NCBI RefSeq assembly: GCF_051859565.1
Contig: NZ_JBHYFK010000007.1
Span: forward strand, 124,001-188,000
Length of the DNA: 64,000 nt
DNA from: Glycocaulis sp051859565
GTDB taxonomy: Bacteria; Pseudomonadota; Alphaproteobacteria; Caulobacterales; Maricaulaceae
Direction of reading: 5' to 3'
Each line of letters begins with the position of its first letter. The stretch's first letter is position 1. The notes beneath the pieces are model-generated. The model saw only the letters and a list, made by a program, of their open reading frames with translations. It searched no databases and had not been told where the DNA came from. A program made the translations under genes and the position numbers. Shown piece after piece: positions 6,838 to 14,860 of this stretch.

Positions 6838-8547
6838 ATGAATGCTACATCTTCCTCTGCGGCTAGCCGCGACGATTTTGCCTCAATGCTCGAAGCGAGC
6901 TTTGCGGGCCGTGACCTTGTAGAAGGCTCTGTGGTGCGTGGCACCGTGACCGCCGTCGAACACGACATGATCGTGATCGATGTGGGTCTGAAAACCGAAG
7001 GCCGCATCTCGCTGCGCGAGTTCGCAGGCCCGGGATCGACCACGCCGAAAGCCGGTGACGAGGTTGAAGTCTATCTGGAGCGCATCGAGAACGCGCTCGG
7101 CGAAGCGGTGCTGTCACGTGACAAGGCCCGCCGCGAGGAAGCCTGGGACCGTCTTGAGAAAATGTTCGAGGCCAAGGAGCCGGTCAACGGCGCCATTGTC
7201 GGCCGCGTCAAGGGCGGCTTCACGGTTGATCTGGGCGGCGCTTCGGCCTTCCTGCCCGGCTCTCAGGTTGATATCCGCCCCGTGCGCGATGTCGGCCCGC
7301 TGATGAACAAGGAACAGCCGTTCGCGGTTCTGAAAATGGACCGTCCGCGCGGCAATATCGTGGTTTCGCGCCGCGCTGTGCTGGAAGAGTCGCGCGCTGA
7401 ACAGCGCGCCGAGCTCGTCGGCAATCTGGCCGAGGGCGAGACCCGCGAAGGCGTCGTCAAGAACATCACCGATTACGGTGCGTTCGTGGATCTGGGCGGT
7501 ATTGACGGCCTGCTGCACGTCACCGACATGAGCTGGAGCCGCGTTGGCCATCCGAGCGAAGTCGTGGAAGTCGGTCAGACCGTGAAAGTCCAGATCATCA
7601 AGATCAACAAGGACACCCAGCGCATCTCGCTCGGCATGAAGCAGCTGCTCTCCGATCCGTGGGATGCTGTGGCCGCCAAGTACCCGGTGGGCGCGACCTT
7701 TGAAGGCCGCGTGACGAACATCGCCGAGTACGGTGCGTTCGTTGAGCTGGAATCGGGCGTTGAAGGTCTGGTCCACGTCTCTGAAATGAGCTGGACCAAG
7801 AAAAACATCCACCCCGGCAAGATCGTCTCCACCTCCCAGGAAGTCACTGTCATGGTGCTGGACGTGGACGAGGAGAAGCGCCGCATCTCGCTCGGCATCA
7901 AGCAGACCCAGCGCAATCCGTGGGAAATCTTCGCTGAAACCCACCCGGCCGGGACGGTCGTGAAGGGCGAAGTGAAGAACATCACCGAGTTCGGCCTGTT
8001 CATCGGCGTCGGCGAAGACATTGATGGCATGGTCCACCTGTCCGACATCGACTGGGATCGTTCTGGCGAAGAGGCGCTTGCCGACTTCAACAAGGGCGAC
8101 ATGGTCGAAGCCAAGGTGCTGGACGTGGATGTCGAAAAAGAGCGCGTCTCGCTCGGCATCAAGCAGCTGGCTGGCGATCCGATGGAAGATTCCGGCGGGT
8201 TCAAGCGCGGCGAGACCGTGACCTGCACCGTGACGGAAATCACCACCGGCGGTATCGAGGTTTCCTTCGGCGAAGGCGGGCAGATGAAGTCCTTCATCCG
8301 CAAGTCGGACCTGTCGCGTGACCGCGCCGAGCAGCGCCCCGAGCGTTATTCGGTCGGTGACAAGGTTGATGCGCGCATCACCAATGTCGACAAGGGCGCA
8401 CGGCGCGTATCCGTCTCCATCAAGGCCCTGGAAATGGCCGAGGAGAAGGAAGCGGTCGAGCAGTACGGCTCGTCTGAATCCGGCGCATCGCTCGGCGACA
8501 TTCTCGGCGCCGCGCTGAAGCAGCAGGACACCAAGAAGGACGAATAG
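6838..8547 (+). CDS. rpsA: 30S ribosomal protein S1
   Basis: A 569-residue S1 protein, the normal length for alphaproteobacteria. It brings structured mRNAs to the 30S subunit. Six S1 RNA-binding repeats run from about residue 30 to 540. The first is visible as VEGSVVRGTVTAVEHDMIVI, and the central ones carry the hallmark ITDYGAFVDLGGIDGLLHVT and IAEYGAFVELESGVEGLVHV. The ribosome-binding site is weak (GGAG about 13 bp upstream), which is common for rpsA. In many alphaproteobacteria cmk lies upstream; here a VOC gene does. A strong hairpin terminator follows, then ihfB. Confidence 0.97.
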   Translation: MNATSSSAASRDDFASMLEASFAGRDLVEGSVVRGTVTAVEHDMIVIDVGLKTEGRISLREFAGPGSTTPKAGDEVEVYLERIENALGEAVLSRDKARREEAWDRLEKMFEAKEPVNGAIVGRVKGGFTVDLGGASAFLPGSQVDIRPVRDVGPLMNKEQPFAVLKMDRPRGNIVVSRRAVLEESRAEQRAELVGNLAEGETREGVVKNITDYGAFVDLGGIDGLLHVTDMSWSRVGHPSEVVEVGQTVKVQIIKINKDTQRISLGMKQLLSDPWDAVAAKYPVGATFEGRVTNIAEYGAFVELESGVEGLVHVSEMSWTKKNIHPGKIVSTSQEVTVMVLDVDEEKRRISLGIKQTQRNPWEIFAETHPAGTVVKGEVKNITEFGLFIGVGEDIDGMVHLSDIDWDRSGEEALADFNKGDMVEAKVLDVDVEKERVSLGIKQLAGDPMEDSGGFKRGETVTCTVTEITTGGIEVSFGEGGQMKSFIRKSDLSRDRAEQRPERYSVGDKVDARITNVDKGARRVSVSIKALEMAEEKEAVEQYGSSESGASLGDILGAALKQQDTKKDE

Positions 8548-8570
8548 TCCGCCTTGCTGACGTAACGGCA

Positions 8571-8608
8571 AATGGCCGGACCTGTCACGGGTCCGGCCAT
8601 TTTCTTTT
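8571..8608 (+). terminator. rho-independent terminator after rpsA
   Basis: A perfect 12-bp stem (AATGGCCGGACC with GGTCCGGCCATT), a 7-nt loop, then TTCTTTT. It lies 24 bp after the rpsA stop and separates rpsA from ihfB. Confidence 0.9.
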
Positions 8609-8699
8609 GCCGGTATCACTCTTTTTGCCTTGAAGTGATTGACCTTGGCCGGTACCCGTCCCAAGGTTCGAGCCTTCGTCATCCCGGGGACGCGAAACC

Positions 8700-8984
8700 A
8701 TGATCAAGTCTGAGCTGATCGAAAAACTGGCCGCCGCCAATCCGCACCTTTTCCAGCGTGACGTGGAGCGGATCGTCAATTCGATATTCGAGGAAATCAC
8801 CCAGGCGCTGGAGCGCGGGGAGCGCGTGGAGCTGCGCGGGTTTGGTGCCTTTTCGGTGCGCAATCGTCCGCCGCGTCAGGGCCGCAATCCGCGTACCGGC
8901 GATTCTGTGTCGGTGAAAGAAAAGCATGTGCCCTTCTTCAAGACGGGCAAGGAATTGCGCGAGCGCGTGGACGGCAAGGCGTAA
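8700..8984 (+). CDS. ihfB: integration host factor subunit beta
   Basis: A 94-residue HU/IHF-family DNA-bending protein. MIKSELIEKLAAANPHL at the N-terminus, the GFGAFSVRNRPPRQGRNPRT beta-arm and the following GDSVSVKEKHVPFFKTGKEL are typical of IHF-beta and not of HU. It pairs with IHF-alpha (encoded elsewhere) to bend DNA at promoters and recombination sites. Position directly after rpsA is the conserved proteobacterial location for ihfB, which supports the call over HU or IHF-alpha. Confidence 0.95.
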   Translation: MIKSELIEKLAAANPHLFQRDVERIVNSIFEEITQALERGERVELRGFGAFSVRNRPPRQGRNPRTGDSVSVKEKHVPFFKTGKELRERVDGKA

Positions 8985-9069
8985 GACGCGTTTCGAGACC
9001 GCGTTGCGGCTAGGCGCGCGCGGCAAACCGTCATAGGCTTTCCTGCAGCTTCGTCAGGAGGGCTTTATC

Positions 9070-9486
9070 ATGCTCAATGAATTCAAGAAATTCGCCATGC
9101 GCGGCAATGTGGTCGACCTTGCGGTCGGCTTCATTCTCGGCGGCGCGTTCTCCACGATCGTCTCCTCGCTGGTGAACGACATTCTGATGCCGCCCATCGG
9201 CCTCCTGATGGGCGGGGTGGATTTCACCAATCTCTTCATCGCGCTCAATGGCGAGGAATACGTGAGCCTTGCCGCCGCGCGCGAGGCCGGGGCTGCGACC
9301 ATCAATTATGGCATCTTCATCAATGCGGTGATCAGCTTCGTGATCGTTGCCTTCGCGCTCTTCCTGCTCATCAAGGCGATGAACCGTATGGAAGACAAGA
9401 AGAAGGACGAGGTGCCAGCCGCTCCGCCCGCCAAGCCGCGCAATGAAGAGCTGCTGGAAGAGATTCGGGATCTTCTGAAGAAATAG
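9070..9486 (+). CDS. mscL: large-conductance mechanosensitive channel
   Basis: A 138-residue MscL, the normal size. The N-terminal amphipathic segment and first pore helix are MLNEFKKFAMRGNVVDLAVG plus FILGGAFSTIVSSLVNDILM. A short periplasmic loop follows, then TM2 (NYGIFINAVISFVIVAFALF) and the cytoplasmic helix NEELLEEIRDLLKK at the C-terminus. It is a homopentameric inner-membrane valve that opens under hypo-osmotic tension. The start is supported by TCAGGAGG at 9055-9062. It sits where many relatives carry a lapA-type gene between ihfB and trpF. Confidence 0.97.
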   Translation: MLNEFKKFAMRGNVVDLAVGFILGGAFSTIVSSLVNDILMPPIGLLMGGVDFTNLFIALNGEEYVSLAAAREAGAATINYGIFINAVISFVIVAFALFLLIKAMNRMEDKKKDEVPAAPPAKPRNEELLEEIRDLLKK

Positions 9487-9526
9487 CTGGTTTTCTCGCC
9501 GCCGGGGGCGGGCTAGGACCGTCCCC

Positions 9527-10171
9527 ATGAGCACGCGCGTAAAAATCTGCGGGATGAGTGACGAGGCCTCGGTGCGCGCCGCTGTGGCCGCGGGCGCCGA
9601 TTATCTCGGCTTCATCATTTTTCCGAAGAGCCCGCGCGCCGTCACCTTGGAGAGGGCCGCAGACCTGGCCGCGCTGAAAGGCTCTGCCAGATCGGTTGCC
9701 GTACTGGTTGATCCTGATGATGCGCTGCTGGGCGAGGTGTTGAAGGTGCTGCGCCCCGACATCATCCAGCTGCACGGGGGTGAGAGCCCTGAGCGCTGTC
9801 TGGATGTGAGAAATTACGCTAGGCATGGCGTCTGGAAGGCCGTGCCGGCCAGCGGGGCAGCCGATGTGGCGCGCGCCAGCCGCTATGCGGGCTTTGCCGA
9901 CGCGATCCTCTTTGACGCCAAACCGCCGGCAGGCGCGGACCGCCCGGGCGGCTGGGGCGAGGGCTATGACTATAGCCTCGTCAAAGCCTTTGACGCCTTG
10001 CCCTTCATACTGGCGGGCGGGCTGACGCCTGAAAATGTCGCCGACGCCATCACCGTTTCGGGGGCGCCTGCCGTCGATGCCGTGTCGGGCGTGGAAAGCG
10101 CGCCGGGTGTGAAGGATGCTGCCAGAATTATAGCCTTCCTGAGCGCCGCGAAGCGCCCGGAAGCCCGCTAG
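9527..10171 (+). CDS. trpF: phosphoribosylanthranilate isomerase
   Basis: A 214-residue (beta/alpha)8 enzyme converting N-(5'-phosphoribosyl)-anthranilate to the 1-deoxyribulose form in tryptophan synthesis. Visible motifs are KICGMSDEASVRAAVAAGAD with the catalytic cysteine, YLGFIIFPKSPR, DIIQLHGGESPE, the catalytic-aspartate strand AILFDAKPP, and the phosphate-binding LAGGLTPENV and DAVSGVESAPGVKD. In most alphaproteobacteria trpB and trpA follow directly; here an ammonium transporter gene follows, so trpF is separated from the rest of the pathway. Confidence 0.96.
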   Translation: MSTRVKICGMSDEASVRAAVAAGADYLGFIIFPKSPRAVTLERAADLAALKGSARSVAVLVDPDDALLGEVLKVLRPDIIQLHGGESPERCLDVRNYARHGVWKAVPASGAADVARASRYAGFADAILFDAKPPAGADRPGGWGEGYDYSLVKAFDALPFILAGGLTPENVADAITVSGAPAVDAVSGVESAPGVKDAARIIAFLSAAKRPEAR

Positions 10172-10211
10172 CGCGGCGTTAGCGGCAGGGAAAATCCGGA
10201 CGGGTGCGCGC

Positions 10212-10228
10212 TGCACCAATTGCGTGCA
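10212..10228. promoter_or_regulatory. NtrC-like binding site upstream of amt
   Basis: TGCACCAATTGCGTGCA matches the classical NtrC site TGCACC-N5-GGTGCA in 11 of 12 specified bases. It lies 122 bp before the ammonium transporter start, a normal enhancer distance. A convincing sigma-54 -24/-12 element was not found: GGCACG is present at about 10248, but the expected GC at -12 is missing. Confidence 0.5.
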
Positions 10229-10350
10229 GACGAGCCCCAAACTCCGGCACGTCCGCTCCTGCTGCGCCGCAATACAAGCCGGGACGCTGACAAGCTTCGA
10301 CAGGCGGACGCACGCTTTGCGCAGGTTTTCTGCCAAGGGGTAATCCGCAA

Positions 10351-11562
10351 ATGGAAGACGCTGCCTTCTCTGCAGGCGATACCGCCTGGATTCTGACTGC
10401 TTCAGCGCTGGTGCTGATGATGACCGTTCCGGGCCTTGCGCTCTTCTATGGCGGCATGGTGCGCCGGACCAGCGTTCTGTCCACCCTGATGCATTCGCTG
10501 GCGGCGGCTGTTCTGGTCACGGTCACGTGGACGCTGGTTGGCTACTCGCTCGCGCTGACGGGTGAGGGGGCATTCATTGGCGGGCTGGACCGGCTCTTCC
10601 TCGCCGGGCTGGAGCCGGGCAGCGACGCGGACGGACTGCCAGAGCCGGTCTTTATCCTGTTCCAGCTCACCTTCGCCATCATCACGGTCGCGATCATCTC
10701 CGGCGCGGCGGCCGAGCGGATGAGCTTCAAGGCGTGGGTGATCTTCGTGCCGGTCTGGCTGCTGGTGGTCTATGCGCCGATTGCCCACTGGGTCTGGGGT
10801 GGTGGCTTCCTGGATGAGGCGGGCGTCATCGATTTTGCGGGCGGCGCGGTCGTGCACATCAATTCGGGCGTTGCCGGGCTCGTTCTGGCGCTGGTTCTGG
10901 GGCCGCGCCGGGGCTGGCCGAAGGAAGGCCATCCGCCGCACAATCTCGTGCTCACGGTCATAGGTGCGGGCCTGCTCTGGGTTGGCTGGTTCGGCTTTAA
11001 TGGCGGCTCGGCGCTGGCAGCTGACGAGATCGCTGCCCATGCCGCGCTCGTGACGCAGATTGCGGCGGCCATGGCGGCGCTGGTCTGGTGCGCTCTGGAA
11101 TGGATCCTGCGCGGCAAGCCGACCGTGCTGGGCGCAGCCTCCGGCGCTGTGGCGGGTCTTGTCGCGATCACGCCCGCAGCGGGTTTTGTTGGCCCGCAGG
11201 CGGCCTTTGCTCTGGGGGCTGTTGGCGCTGTGGCGGCCTATTTCGCCGTCACGGCCCTGAAAAGCACACTGAAATACGATGACAGCCTGGACGCATTCGG
11301 CCTGCACGGGATTGCCGGGTTCGCCGGCGCGGTGCTCACCGGGGTATTCGCCGTCGAGGCGATAGGCGGGACCGCCGGCGGCATTGAAGGCAACTGGCTG
11401 CTGGTGTGGACCCAAACCTGGGGCGCGTTGGCCGCCGCTGCCTGGTGTGCCATCGGCACGTTTGTCATTCTCTTCCTGATCGGGCGCGTGGTGAAGCTGC
11501 GCATCGAGGAAGAATACGAAGTTACCGGGGTCGATATCGCGCTGCATGGCGAAAGCGCCTGA
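10351..11562 (+). CDS. amt: ammonium transporter (Amt family)
   Basis: A 403-residue Amt/MEP/Rh channel with about 11 membrane segments. Hallmarks are DTAWILTASALVLMMTVPGL at the start, ALFYGGMVRR, the FVPVWLLVVYAPIAHWVWGG segment, DFAGGAVVHINSGVAGLVLA with the first pore histidine, VGWFGFNGGSALAA, and DAFGLHGIAGFAGAVLTGVF with the second pore histidine. It conducts NH3/NH4+ across the inner membrane. A glnK (PII) gene, often paired with amtB, is not adjacent. An NtrC-like site upstream suggests nitrogen control. A strong terminator follows. Confidence 0.95.
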   Translation: MEDAAFSAGDTAWILTASALVLMMTVPGLALFYGGMVRRTSVLSTLMHSLAAAVLVTVTWTLVGYSLALTGEGAFIGGLDRLFLAGLEPGSDADGLPEPVFILFQLTFAIITVAIISGAAAERMSFKAWVIFVPVWLLVVYAPIAHWVWGGGFLDEAGVIDFAGGAVVHINSGVAGLVLALVLGPRRGWPKEGHPPHNLVLTVIGAGLLWVGWFGFNGGSALAADEIAAHAALVTQIAAAMAALVWCALEWILRGKPTVLGAASGAVAGLVAITPAAGFVGPQAAFALGAVGAVAAYFAVTALKSTLKYDDSLDAFGLHGIAGFAGAVLTGVFAVEAIGGTAGGIEGNWLLVWTQTWGALAAAAWCAIGTFVILFLIGRVVKLRIEEEYEVTGVDIALHGESA

Positions 11563-11594
11563 CGACCTCAGTTTACCGTTCCTCCCTGACTGAA

Positions 11595-11628
11595 AACCCC
11601 GCCAGTTCGCTGGCGGGGTTCTTTTTTT
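11595..11628 (+). terminator. rho-independent terminator after amt
   Basis: Stem AACCCCGCCA / TGGCGGGGTT with a 6-nt loop followed by CTTTTTTT. The T-run ends at the stop codon of the convergent peptidase gene. Confidence 0.9.
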
Positions 11629-12692
11629 CAGGATGTCAGGGCCAGTGCGGTCCGCAGCATCGCCACCAGCGCGCGCGGCGAGGTGGTTTCCTGGTTGGAG
11701 TGGTAATTCACTGTCGGCACCTGCAGGCTGGCGCCGGTAAACGCACCCTTGGACTGGGCGGTGATCTTGCCCAGCTCGGTCAGGCCGATGCCTTTGAGTG
11801 GCTGCCCGCGCCGGGTGCGCGCTGCATTCTCCGCCTCGATAAACGCATCCTTGAAAATGATCGGCGCGCCTGCGCTTGCGGCTGCGCGTTCGACCCGCTC
11901 TACCATCGCTTTGTGGAAGCTGGCACTGGCATCACGCCGCCGCAGGATGACGGCGCCTGCTAGCATGGCCGCCGAATCCTCGAACGGGCTGGTGTCCAGA
12001 ACGACGACATCCTTGCGCGCGGGCAGCGCCTTGTCTGCCCAATGCAGGAAATGCGCGGCGGAACGCCCGATTTCCTCTTCGGCGGTGAAGACGATATGAC
12101 CGCCCAGTCCCAGCTCTGCGGCAACGCGCAGTACCGCCACCGATACCGGGTTGTCCAGCTGGCCGGAGACCTGGCCGTTCGAGCTGCGGTCGAGCGCGCG
12201 GGCAAAGCTGATAGGGGTTCCCGGCGGCAGGGCCGGCATCCCGGGAATATCCAGAACGATCCGGCCCTCGCCATCCAGCCTCGCGCCGGTGACATCGCCG
12301 TAGGCGAGGCGTCCGCCGGTCTTGCGGTCATAGGCGAAGACTTCCTCGCCGCCATAGCGTTCGTTAACGCGCACAGCGAGAACCTCCGACGCAACCGCCT
12401 GCTCGCCATACTTCTCGTTCTTGACCGCGTGGGCGGCGTAGACGGGGGCTCCGTCGGGCGCGATCACGGCGCCGTGCCTGTCTATATGCGCGATGAAGAC
12501 CGGGCCGGGCCTTGCGGTATCGATGACGCACAGATTCGCATGACGCTCGGGGTTAAAGCCAAGCCCCGCAAAATCGCGCGCGAGATGGTCAAGAAACGGT
12601 GTCTCGTGGCCAACGACGCTCGGAAAATCGAGATACTCGTTGGTCTTGGCCAGAATCCGCGCGGCGAGATCTGTCTCGCCGGCCAGGTTCAT
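11628..12692 (-). CDS. M42/M20-like metallopeptidase
   Basis: A 354-residue co-catalytic zinc peptidase-like protein. Expected metal and catalytic positions are visible in order: FIAHIDRHG (His), SGQLDNPVSVAV (bridging Asp), FTAEEEIGRSA (general-base Glu and metal Glu), VVLDTSPF (Asp) and VPTVNYHSNQETTS (His). This pattern fits M42 glutamyl aminopeptidases; related M42 proteins also occur in osmoprotectant dipeptide loci, whose partner genes are not seen here. The start abuts the stop of the FabH-like gene with no gap, so the two are probably translated together. The peptide substrate is unknown. Confidence 0.75.
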   Translation of the reverse strand: MNLAGETDLAARILAKTNEYLDFPSVVGHETPFLDHLARDFAGLGFNPERHANLCVIDTARPGPVFIAHIDRHGAVIAPDGAPVYAAHAVKNEKYGEQAVASEVLAVRVNERYGGEEVFAYDRKTGGRLAYGDVTGARLDGEGRIVLDIPGMPALPPGTPISFARALDRSSNGQVSGQLDNPVSVAVLRVAAELGLGGHIVFTAEEEIGRSAAHFLHWADKALPARKDVVVLDTSPFEDSAAMLAGAVILRRRDASASFHKAMVERVERAAASAGAPIIFKDAFIEAENAARTRRGQPLKGIGLTELGKITAQSKGAFTGASLQVPTVNYHSNQETTSPRALVAMLRTALALTS

Positions 12693-13838
12693 CTAAAGCT
12701 TCTCCACAAAGACGGTGCCGGCAGAATATCCGGCGCCGAAGGAGCAGATCACACCCTTGTCGCCGCTTTTCAGATCATCGGAGTGCTTGTGAAATGCGAT
12801 GATCGAACCGGCAGAGGATGTGTTGGCGTATTCATCCAGAATGGTCGGCGCATCCTCGCCGCCGGCCTCCCGCCCGAACACTTTCTTGGCGATCATCAGA
12901 TTCATGTTGATATTGGCCTGGTGCAGCCAGACACGGCGCATCTGGTCTGGCTCCAGCCCAAGATCGTCCATGTGCTCGCGGATCATGTCCGATACCATCG
13001 GCACGACTTCCTTGAAGACCTTGCGGCCCTCCTGGACGAAGAGCCTGTCATCTTTCGGTGAGCCGTTTTGCAGCGGACGGTTGTCGCCGGTGGCGCGCTC
13101 GGTGCGGTTCAGGAAGCCGAAGTTATTGCGGATATTGTTGGAGAACTGCGTTTTCAGGCGCGAGCCGATAATCCGCCATCCGCCTGTCCCCAGCTCCGCG
13201 CGCTCCAGCAACACCGCCGTGGCCACATCGCCAAAGATGAAATGGCTGTCGCGGTCGCGCCAGTTGAGGTGCCCGGACGTTATCTCCGGGCTGACCACCA
13301 GTATGGCGCGGGCATTGCCCGCCGCGATCATGTCGGCCGCTGCCTGCATGCCGAACGTGGCAGAGGAACAGGCGACATTCATGTCGAACCCGAAGCCGTG
13401 CTCCATCCCCAGAAGCTGTTGCACCTCGATCGCGACCGCCGGATAGGCGCGCTGCATGTTGGACGCGGCGACAATGATGCCATCCACGTCAGCAGGCGTC
13501 TTGCCGGCGCGCTCCAGCGCATCGCGGGCAGCGTGGGCGCCGATCTCGGCAAGGATGGCAGGCTCATCGTTCGAGCGCTCAGGGATGTTGGGCACCATGC
13601 GCGTAATGTCGAGGACGCCGTCCTTCTCCACCACATAGCGCGACTTGATGCCCGACGCCTTCTCGATGAACTCCGCTGAGGAGGGTGTCAGCGCTTCCAG
13701 CTCGCCGCGCGCGATCTCGTCGGCATGCTCGCCATTATAGCGCTCGGCGTAGGCGTTATACGCGGCCACCAGCTCTTCATTGGATATGGAATGGGGCGGC
13801 GTCCACAGGCCTGTGGCGCGAATGACGGCTTCACTCAT
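12693..13838 (-). CDS. beta-ketoacyl-ACP synthase III family (FabH-like)
   Basis: A 381-residue thiolase-fold condensing enzyme, longer than housekeeping FabH (about 320) and close in size to the Pseudomonas FabH2-type beta-ketodecanoyl-ACP synthase. The catalytic triad is visible: Cys in NVACSSATFGMQ, His in RVWLHQANINMNLM and Asn in DEYANTSSAG. Expected chemistry is condensation of an acyl-CoA primer with malonyl-ACP. The insertion near residues 30-65 (NAYAERYNGEHADEIARGEL) is typical of the long form. It forms a two-gene unit with the M42-like peptidase. Chain length and true product are not deducible. Confidence 0.8.
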   Translation of the reverse strand: MSEAVIRATGLWTPPHSISNEELVAAYNAYAERYNGEHADEIARGELEALTPSSAEFIEKASGIKSRYVVEKDGVLDITRMVPNIPERSNDEPAILAEIGAHAARDALERAGKTPADVDGIIVAASNMQRAYPAVAIEVQQLLGMEHGFGFDMNVACSSATFGMQAAADMIAAGNARAILVVSPEITSGHLNWRDRDSHFIFGDVATAVLLERAELGTGGWRIIGSRLKTQFSNNIRNNFGFLNRTERATGDNRPLQNGSPKDDRLFVQEGRKVFKEVVPMVSDMIREHMDDLGLEPDQMRRVWLHQANINMNLMIAKKVFGREAGGEDAPTILDEYANTSSAGSIIAFHKHSDDLKSGDKGVICSFGAGYSAGTVFVEKL

Positions 13839-13995
13839 CGGTTTCCCCGAACGATTCCTGATCGCTATCTCGTTATCCTAGCCTTCACAATGGTACAAAG
13901 TCGACCATCGTGAGGGCGGTGGCCTCCGGCCATACCCGATTATCCGCGCGCGTGCATGTGGCTTGCGCACAACAAGGGATGGTCTTTGGAGCGGG

Positions 13996-14217
13996 TCAGC
14001 CGCTGCGCCCGCCGCTGATGACGCGGTGAATGGGCTGCGGGCGCTCGCGTACGACGCCGTCTCCGTCCGTACACTGGTATTCCAGCACGCCAGTGGGGCC
14101 GTGGCGCCCGCCCATCTCGCAGTCCCGGTCCAGCGCGTGCGCTTCCGGCCGGTTGGCGCAGGCGCCGAGCGCGAGAAGACCAAGGGCAAGAACGGCGAGT
14201 TTCAGTGCAGATTTCAT
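13996..14217 (-). CDS. small predicted lipoprotein
   Basis: A 73-residue protein. MKSALKLAVLALGLLALGAC is a lipoprotein signal peptide with lipobox LGAC (modified Cys at residue 20). The mature part is short, hydrophilic and has a further cysteine pair (DRDCEMGG and YQCTDGDG). No family is recognised. Its start overlaps the stop of tag by 4 bp (ATGA), so it is translationally coupled to that repair gene, though a functional link is not evident. Confidence 0.7.
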   Translation of the reverse strand: MKSALKLAVLALGLLALGACANRPEAHALDRDCEMGGRHGPTGVLEYQCTDGDGVVRERPQPIHRVISGGRSG

Positions 14218-14795
14218 GATGACCTCGACAGGTTTTTCACTTCCTCATGGCGGTGACAGCTGACCAGATGATCGTTGACCAGTCCGGTCGCCTGCATGAA
14301 GGCATAGACGATGACGGGGCCGCAGAATTTGAAGCCTTCTTTCTTCAGGGCTTTGCTCATCGCCTGGCTGACCGGTGTTTCGGCAGGCACTTCCTTCATC
14401 GTAGAGAAACGGTTCTGCACGGGCTCGCCGTCCACGAAGTTCCACAGATAGTCGCTGAAGCCCTGTCCGCGGTCGCGCATGGCGAGATAGGCTTTCGCAT
14501 TGCCGATTGAGGCCTCGATCTTGGCGCGCGAGCGGATGATGCCCGCATTACCGAGCAGGCGGGCAATGTCGGCCTCGTCATAGCGTGCCAGCGTCTCCGG
14601 GTTGAAGCCGTCAAACGCCTCCAGGAACGCCTCGCGCTTGCGCAAAATGGTGATCCAGCTGAGGCCGGCCTGAAACCCGTCAAGGATCAGCTTGGCAAAC
14701 AGCGCCTCGTCATCACGCTCGGGCACACCCCATTCGGTGTCGTGATAATCGACATAGAGCGGGTCTTCGCCCGGCCAGGGACATCGATGGAGCAT
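14214..14795 (-). CDS. tag: DNA-3-methyladenine glycosylase I
   Basis: A 193-residue Tag enzyme excising 3-methyladenine from alkylated DNA. Start chosen at MLHRCPWPGEDPLYVDYHD, the normal Tag N-terminus; the longer open frame upstream overlaps the dinB side and is unrelated. Family hallmarks are EWGVPERDDEALFAKLILDG, FQAGLSWITILRKREAF, and the C-terminal zinc-site region FCGPVIVYAFMQATG plus VNDHLVSCHRH. Zinc ligands typical of Tag (Cys and His near both ends) are present. It lies next to dinB on the same strand, giving a DNA-repair pair. Confidence 0.95.
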   Translation of the reverse strand: MLHRCPWPGEDPLYVDYHDTEWGVPERDDEALFAKLILDGFQAGLSWITILRKREAFLEAFDGFNPETLARYDEADIARLLGNAGIIRSRAKIEASIGNAKAYLAMRDRGQGFSDYLWNFVDGEPVQNRFSTMKEVPAETPVSQAMSKALKKEGFKFCGPVIVYAFMQATGLVNDHLVSCHRHEEVKNLSRSS

Positions 14796-14860
14796 GGGGT
14801 TTTCCCGCCTTACGGAGGCCAGCCAAGCATTGAAGTGCGAGGTGGCCAAGTGAACAAACG

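Noticed and set aside
7114..8682. 522-codon open frame opposite rpsA on the minus strand
   Set aside because: Composition shadow of the GC-rich rpsA gene; the plus-strand S1 repeats are unmistakable.
10246..10265. possible sigma-54 promoter GGCACG before amt
   Set aside because: The required GC at -12 is missing at the correct distance, so only the NtrC-like site is reported.
10402..11547. 381-codon minus-strand frame opposite amt
   Set aside because: Shadow frame with His/Arg/Gln-rich composition typical of the reverse of membrane-protein codons.
12693..13838. FabH-like synthase plus peptidase considered as a biosynthetic gene cluster
   Set aside because: Only two genes, with no carrier protein, tailoring or resistance gene nearby.
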